Positions 7,192-8,042 of a DNA stretch of 8,042 nucleotides are shown here, in pieces. The stretch lies in the NCBI GenBank assembly GCA_035354435.1, contig DAOQAY010000129.1, positions 1 through 8,042 on the forward strand, read 5' to 3'. Below the pieces are notes generated by a model. It saw only the letters and a list, made by a program, of their open reading frames with translations, made no database searches and had not been told where the DNA came from. This DNA comes from JAKLDO01 sp035354435. Its GTDB lineage: Bacteria; UBP6; UBA1177. The translations under genes were made by a program, and so were the position numbers. Numbering within the stretch: the stretch's first letter is position 1; the number at the start of each line of letters is the position of its first letter.

Positions 7192-7476
7192 ATGGGAACA
7201 GTTAACAAACCGGTAGTCGAAGGAAAGAACATTCAGCTTAGAATTAAAAATGATGATGTCGCAGCTGGTAACTATGCAAATTCATTCGCCATTACATTTA
7301 ACGAGAACGAGTTTCTGATCGATTTTATTATGATGCAGCCGCAAGCTCAGGTTGGTCTTGTGACCGACCGTATTGTTGTCACTCCGAGAAAGGCGGCTGA
7401 ATTTGCAAAAGCGCTTGGTGAAGCTGTGAAAGCCTATGAAAATATGCTCAAGAATAAAAACACCAACATCCAGTAA
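7192..7476 (+). CDS. Small DUF3467-family protein
   Basis: A 94-residue soluble protein that I recognise as DUF3467 by pattern: an early NYANSFAITFNENEF segment, the strand LIDFIMMQPQ, then VTDRIVVTPRKAAEFAKAL and a C-terminal helix with KAYENM. This beta-strand/alpha-helix order and the 'Arg-hydrophobic-Val-Thr/Ser-Pro...Ala' signature match that family, which has no established function. The ATG at 7192 is chosen over an upstream in-frame TTG at 7180 because GGAGG is ideally spaced and the TTG has no site. It starts 1 bp after the ligA stop, so it is almost surely co-transcribed and translationally coupled with ligA. The arrangement hints at, but does not prove, a link to DNA metabolism. 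Only 11 nt separate its stop from the end of the convergent Rpn gene, with no convincing terminator between. No signal peptide, membrane helix or metal-binding motif is visible. Confidence 0.85.
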   Translation: MGTVNKPVVEGKNIQLRIKNDDVAAGNYANSFAITFNENEFLIDFIMMQPQAQVGLVTDRIVVTPRKAAEFAKALGEAVKAYENMLKNKNTNIQ

Positions 7477-7487
7477 AATCTTTGGAA

Positions 7488-7703
7488 TTAGTTGATTTTC
7501 AATGACTTCTGGATTTCAAGAACTTTTTCGAGTGGAAGTCCGGTGATTTTTGCAACCATTTCAGAAGAGATTCCATTCATCAAAGCATTTCTACAAGTTT
7601 CTATGGCTTTGGCGAAAGCACCTTCCTTTATTCCTTCCCGTATTCCTTCCCGTATTCCTTCCTGCCTTCCTTTCTGCAATATCTGATTTCCAAGTGACGG
7701 CAT
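7488..7703 (-). CDS. Candidate RpnS-like internal protein (gene within the Rpn gene)
   Basis: A 71-residue protein in the same frame as the Rpn C-terminus, starting at the ATG at 7703 (Met-Pro-Ser-Leu-Gly-Asn). Directly seen: a perfect GGAGG at 7713-7709 with 5-nt spacing to this ATG, stronger than most start sites in the window, although it lies in the middle of a coding frame (codons for Glu-Glu-Ile-Met). The product would hold a long charged helix with the EGIR/EGIR/EGIK repeat (residues 15-26) and the C-terminal helical module GISSEMVAKITGLP. From established work on Escherichia coli Rpn proteins, the C-terminal domain is translated separately as RpnS, dimerises through a helix with four-residue repeats and blocks the toxic full-length RpnL. 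Inference: this is the same arrangement. Against it, Glu-Glu codons followed by Ile-Met can create a GGAGG by chance, and no expression evidence exists. Confidence 0.55.
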   Translation of the reverse strand: MPSLGNQILQKGRQEGIREGIREGIKEGAFAKAIETCRNALMNGISSEMVAKITGLPLEKVLEIQKSLKIN

Positions 7704-8042
7704 GATCTCCTCCGTTTCTTCACCAAGTTCGGTTTTCATTATATCCACAAGTTCTTTTTCTTCAACCTGATTTGTGAAATAGATATATCTCATCAGGATA
7801 ATCAGGTTTTCGTGTTCTTTAACAAGTCCGCTTCTTTTAAAATACCGGAAAATTGTTTCAAGCTTTTCAGGATTCATTCTGCCATTGTCTTTCAAAAGTG
7901 ACAGCACACTCATAAGATATGCATTCTTTCCGAAACGATCTTCAATTGTCAAATCAAAATCCTTAGTGTCAAAAAGAATGTATTCAAAATTCAGTGCGTA
8001 TTTCTTCAGGTATTCCGGGATGTTAATAGATTCTGAAAAGCT
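7488..8042 (-). CDS. Rpn-family recombination-promoting nuclease / PD-(D/E)XK transposase-like protein, N-terminus off the window
   Basis: The minus-strand frame stays open to the right edge, giving 184 visible C-terminal residues; the TTG at 7952 is not the true start. Visible residues 15-30 (YALNFEYILFDTKDFD) and the following SVLSLLKDNG resemble the second half of the Rpn/YhgA-like nuclease fold, and residues about 125-145 are an EGIR-repeat helix with GRQEG at its start. The end (NALMNGISSEMVAKITGLP) is the 'Gly-hydrophobic-Ser-x-Glu-x-hydrophobic-Ala-x-hydrophobic-Thr-Gly-Leu' module typical of these proteins. The catalytic PD-(D/E)XK residues should lie before the visible part and cannot be checked. 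Known members are DNA endonucleases with toxic or anti-phage activity, and 'transposase' is a legacy label. A second, internal translation start at 7703 is probable (separate entry). The gene converges on the ligA-DUF3467 pair with an 11-nt gap. The family call is good; activity is inferred. Confidence 0.85.
   Translation of the reverse strand, partial: SFSESINIPEYLKKYALNFEYILFDTKDFDLTIEDRFGKNAYLMSVLSLLKDNGRMNPEKLETIFRYFKRSGLVKEHENLIILMRYIYFTNQVEEKELVDIMKTELGEETEEIMPSLGNQILQKGRQEGIREGIREGIKEGAFAKAIETCRNALMNGISSEMVAKITGLPLEKVLEIQKSLKIN
7629..7664 (-). repeat. Tandem 12-bp repeat encoding four-residue EGIR units
   Basis: Three head-to-tail 12-bp units: two identical (TATTCCTTCCCG on the plus strand at 7629-7640 and 7641-7652) and one with a single change (7653-7664), flanked by degenerate partial copies (CCTTCCTT at 7621-7628 and 7665-7672). 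On the minus strand they encode Glu-Gly-Ile-Arg/Lys. A 12-bp period adds or removes four residues without a frameshift, so copy number could change by slippage while the protein stays intact. Confidence 0.85.
7709..7713 (-). promoter_or_regulatory. Internal ribosome binding site in the Rpn gene
   Basis: On the minus strand GGAGG is followed by AGATC and then the in-frame ATG at 7703, an ideal 5-nt spacing. It supports separate translation of the Rpn C-terminal domain. Confidence 0.6.

Noticed and set aside
7475..7499. AAAATC/GATTTT stem between the DUF3467 and Rpn genes as a bidirectional terminator
   Set aside because: A 6-bp AT-rich stem with a 13-nt loop and no proper T run is too weak to call.
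7621..7680. CRISPR-like or microsatellite array
   Set aside because: Units are 12 bp with no spacers and encode a protein repeat in frame, so this is a coding tandem repeat.

Overview
The window is bacterial chromosomal DNA, AT-rich by eye (roughly 40% G+C), densely packed and with strong purine-rich Shine-Dalgarno sites (GGAGG, AGGAGA). An NAD+-dependent DNA ligase, a bacterial-type orotidine decarboxylase and two PAS-rich sensor kinases fit a free-living bacterium with heavy two-component signalling, probably Gram-negative. The sequence does not fix the phylum. I see no tRNA, rRNA, CRISPR array, insertion sequence or phage gene.

Layout. (1) Positions 1-1344 (+) hold the 3' part of a PAS/PAS/HisKA/HATPase sensor kinase whose start lies off the window. 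(2) pyrF (1363-2064, +) follows after 18 nt and is probably co-transcribed. (3) A 1020-residue cytoplasmic hybrid kinase (2027-5089, -) has the order PAS-PAS-PAS-HisKA-HATPase-REC-REC-HPt. It converges on pyrF, and the two coding ends overlap by 38 bp. (4) A spacer of about 120 bp (5090-5213) separates this kinase from ligA. It carries a plausible sigma70-type promoter in each direction and several TGATTT motifs, including an 8-bp inverted repeat that reaches into the ligA start region. (5) ligA (5214-7190, +) is followed after 1 bp by a 94-residue DUF3467-type protein (7192-7476, +) whose ribosome binding site lies inside the end of ligA. (6) From 7488 to the right edge, on the minus strand, is the C-terminal part of an Rpn-family protein (recombination-promoting nuclease / PD-(D/E)XK 'transposase').

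How the genes work together. pyrF and ligA are housekeeping genes (pyrimidine synthesis; Okazaki-fragment and repair ligation). The two kinases have no response regulator with an output domain beside them. The hybrid kinase carries its own two receivers and an HPt, so it probably feeds a distant regulator.

The most interesting signal is in the Rpn gene. An in-frame ATG at 7703 sits behind a textbook GGAGG with 5-nt spacing, just before a tandem 12-bp (four-residue, Glu-Gly-Ile-Arg) repeat. This is the arrangement expected of the gene-within-gene Rpn toxin-antitoxin / anti-phage systems, in which a separately translated C-terminal protein (RpnS) blocks the full-length nuclease (RpnL).
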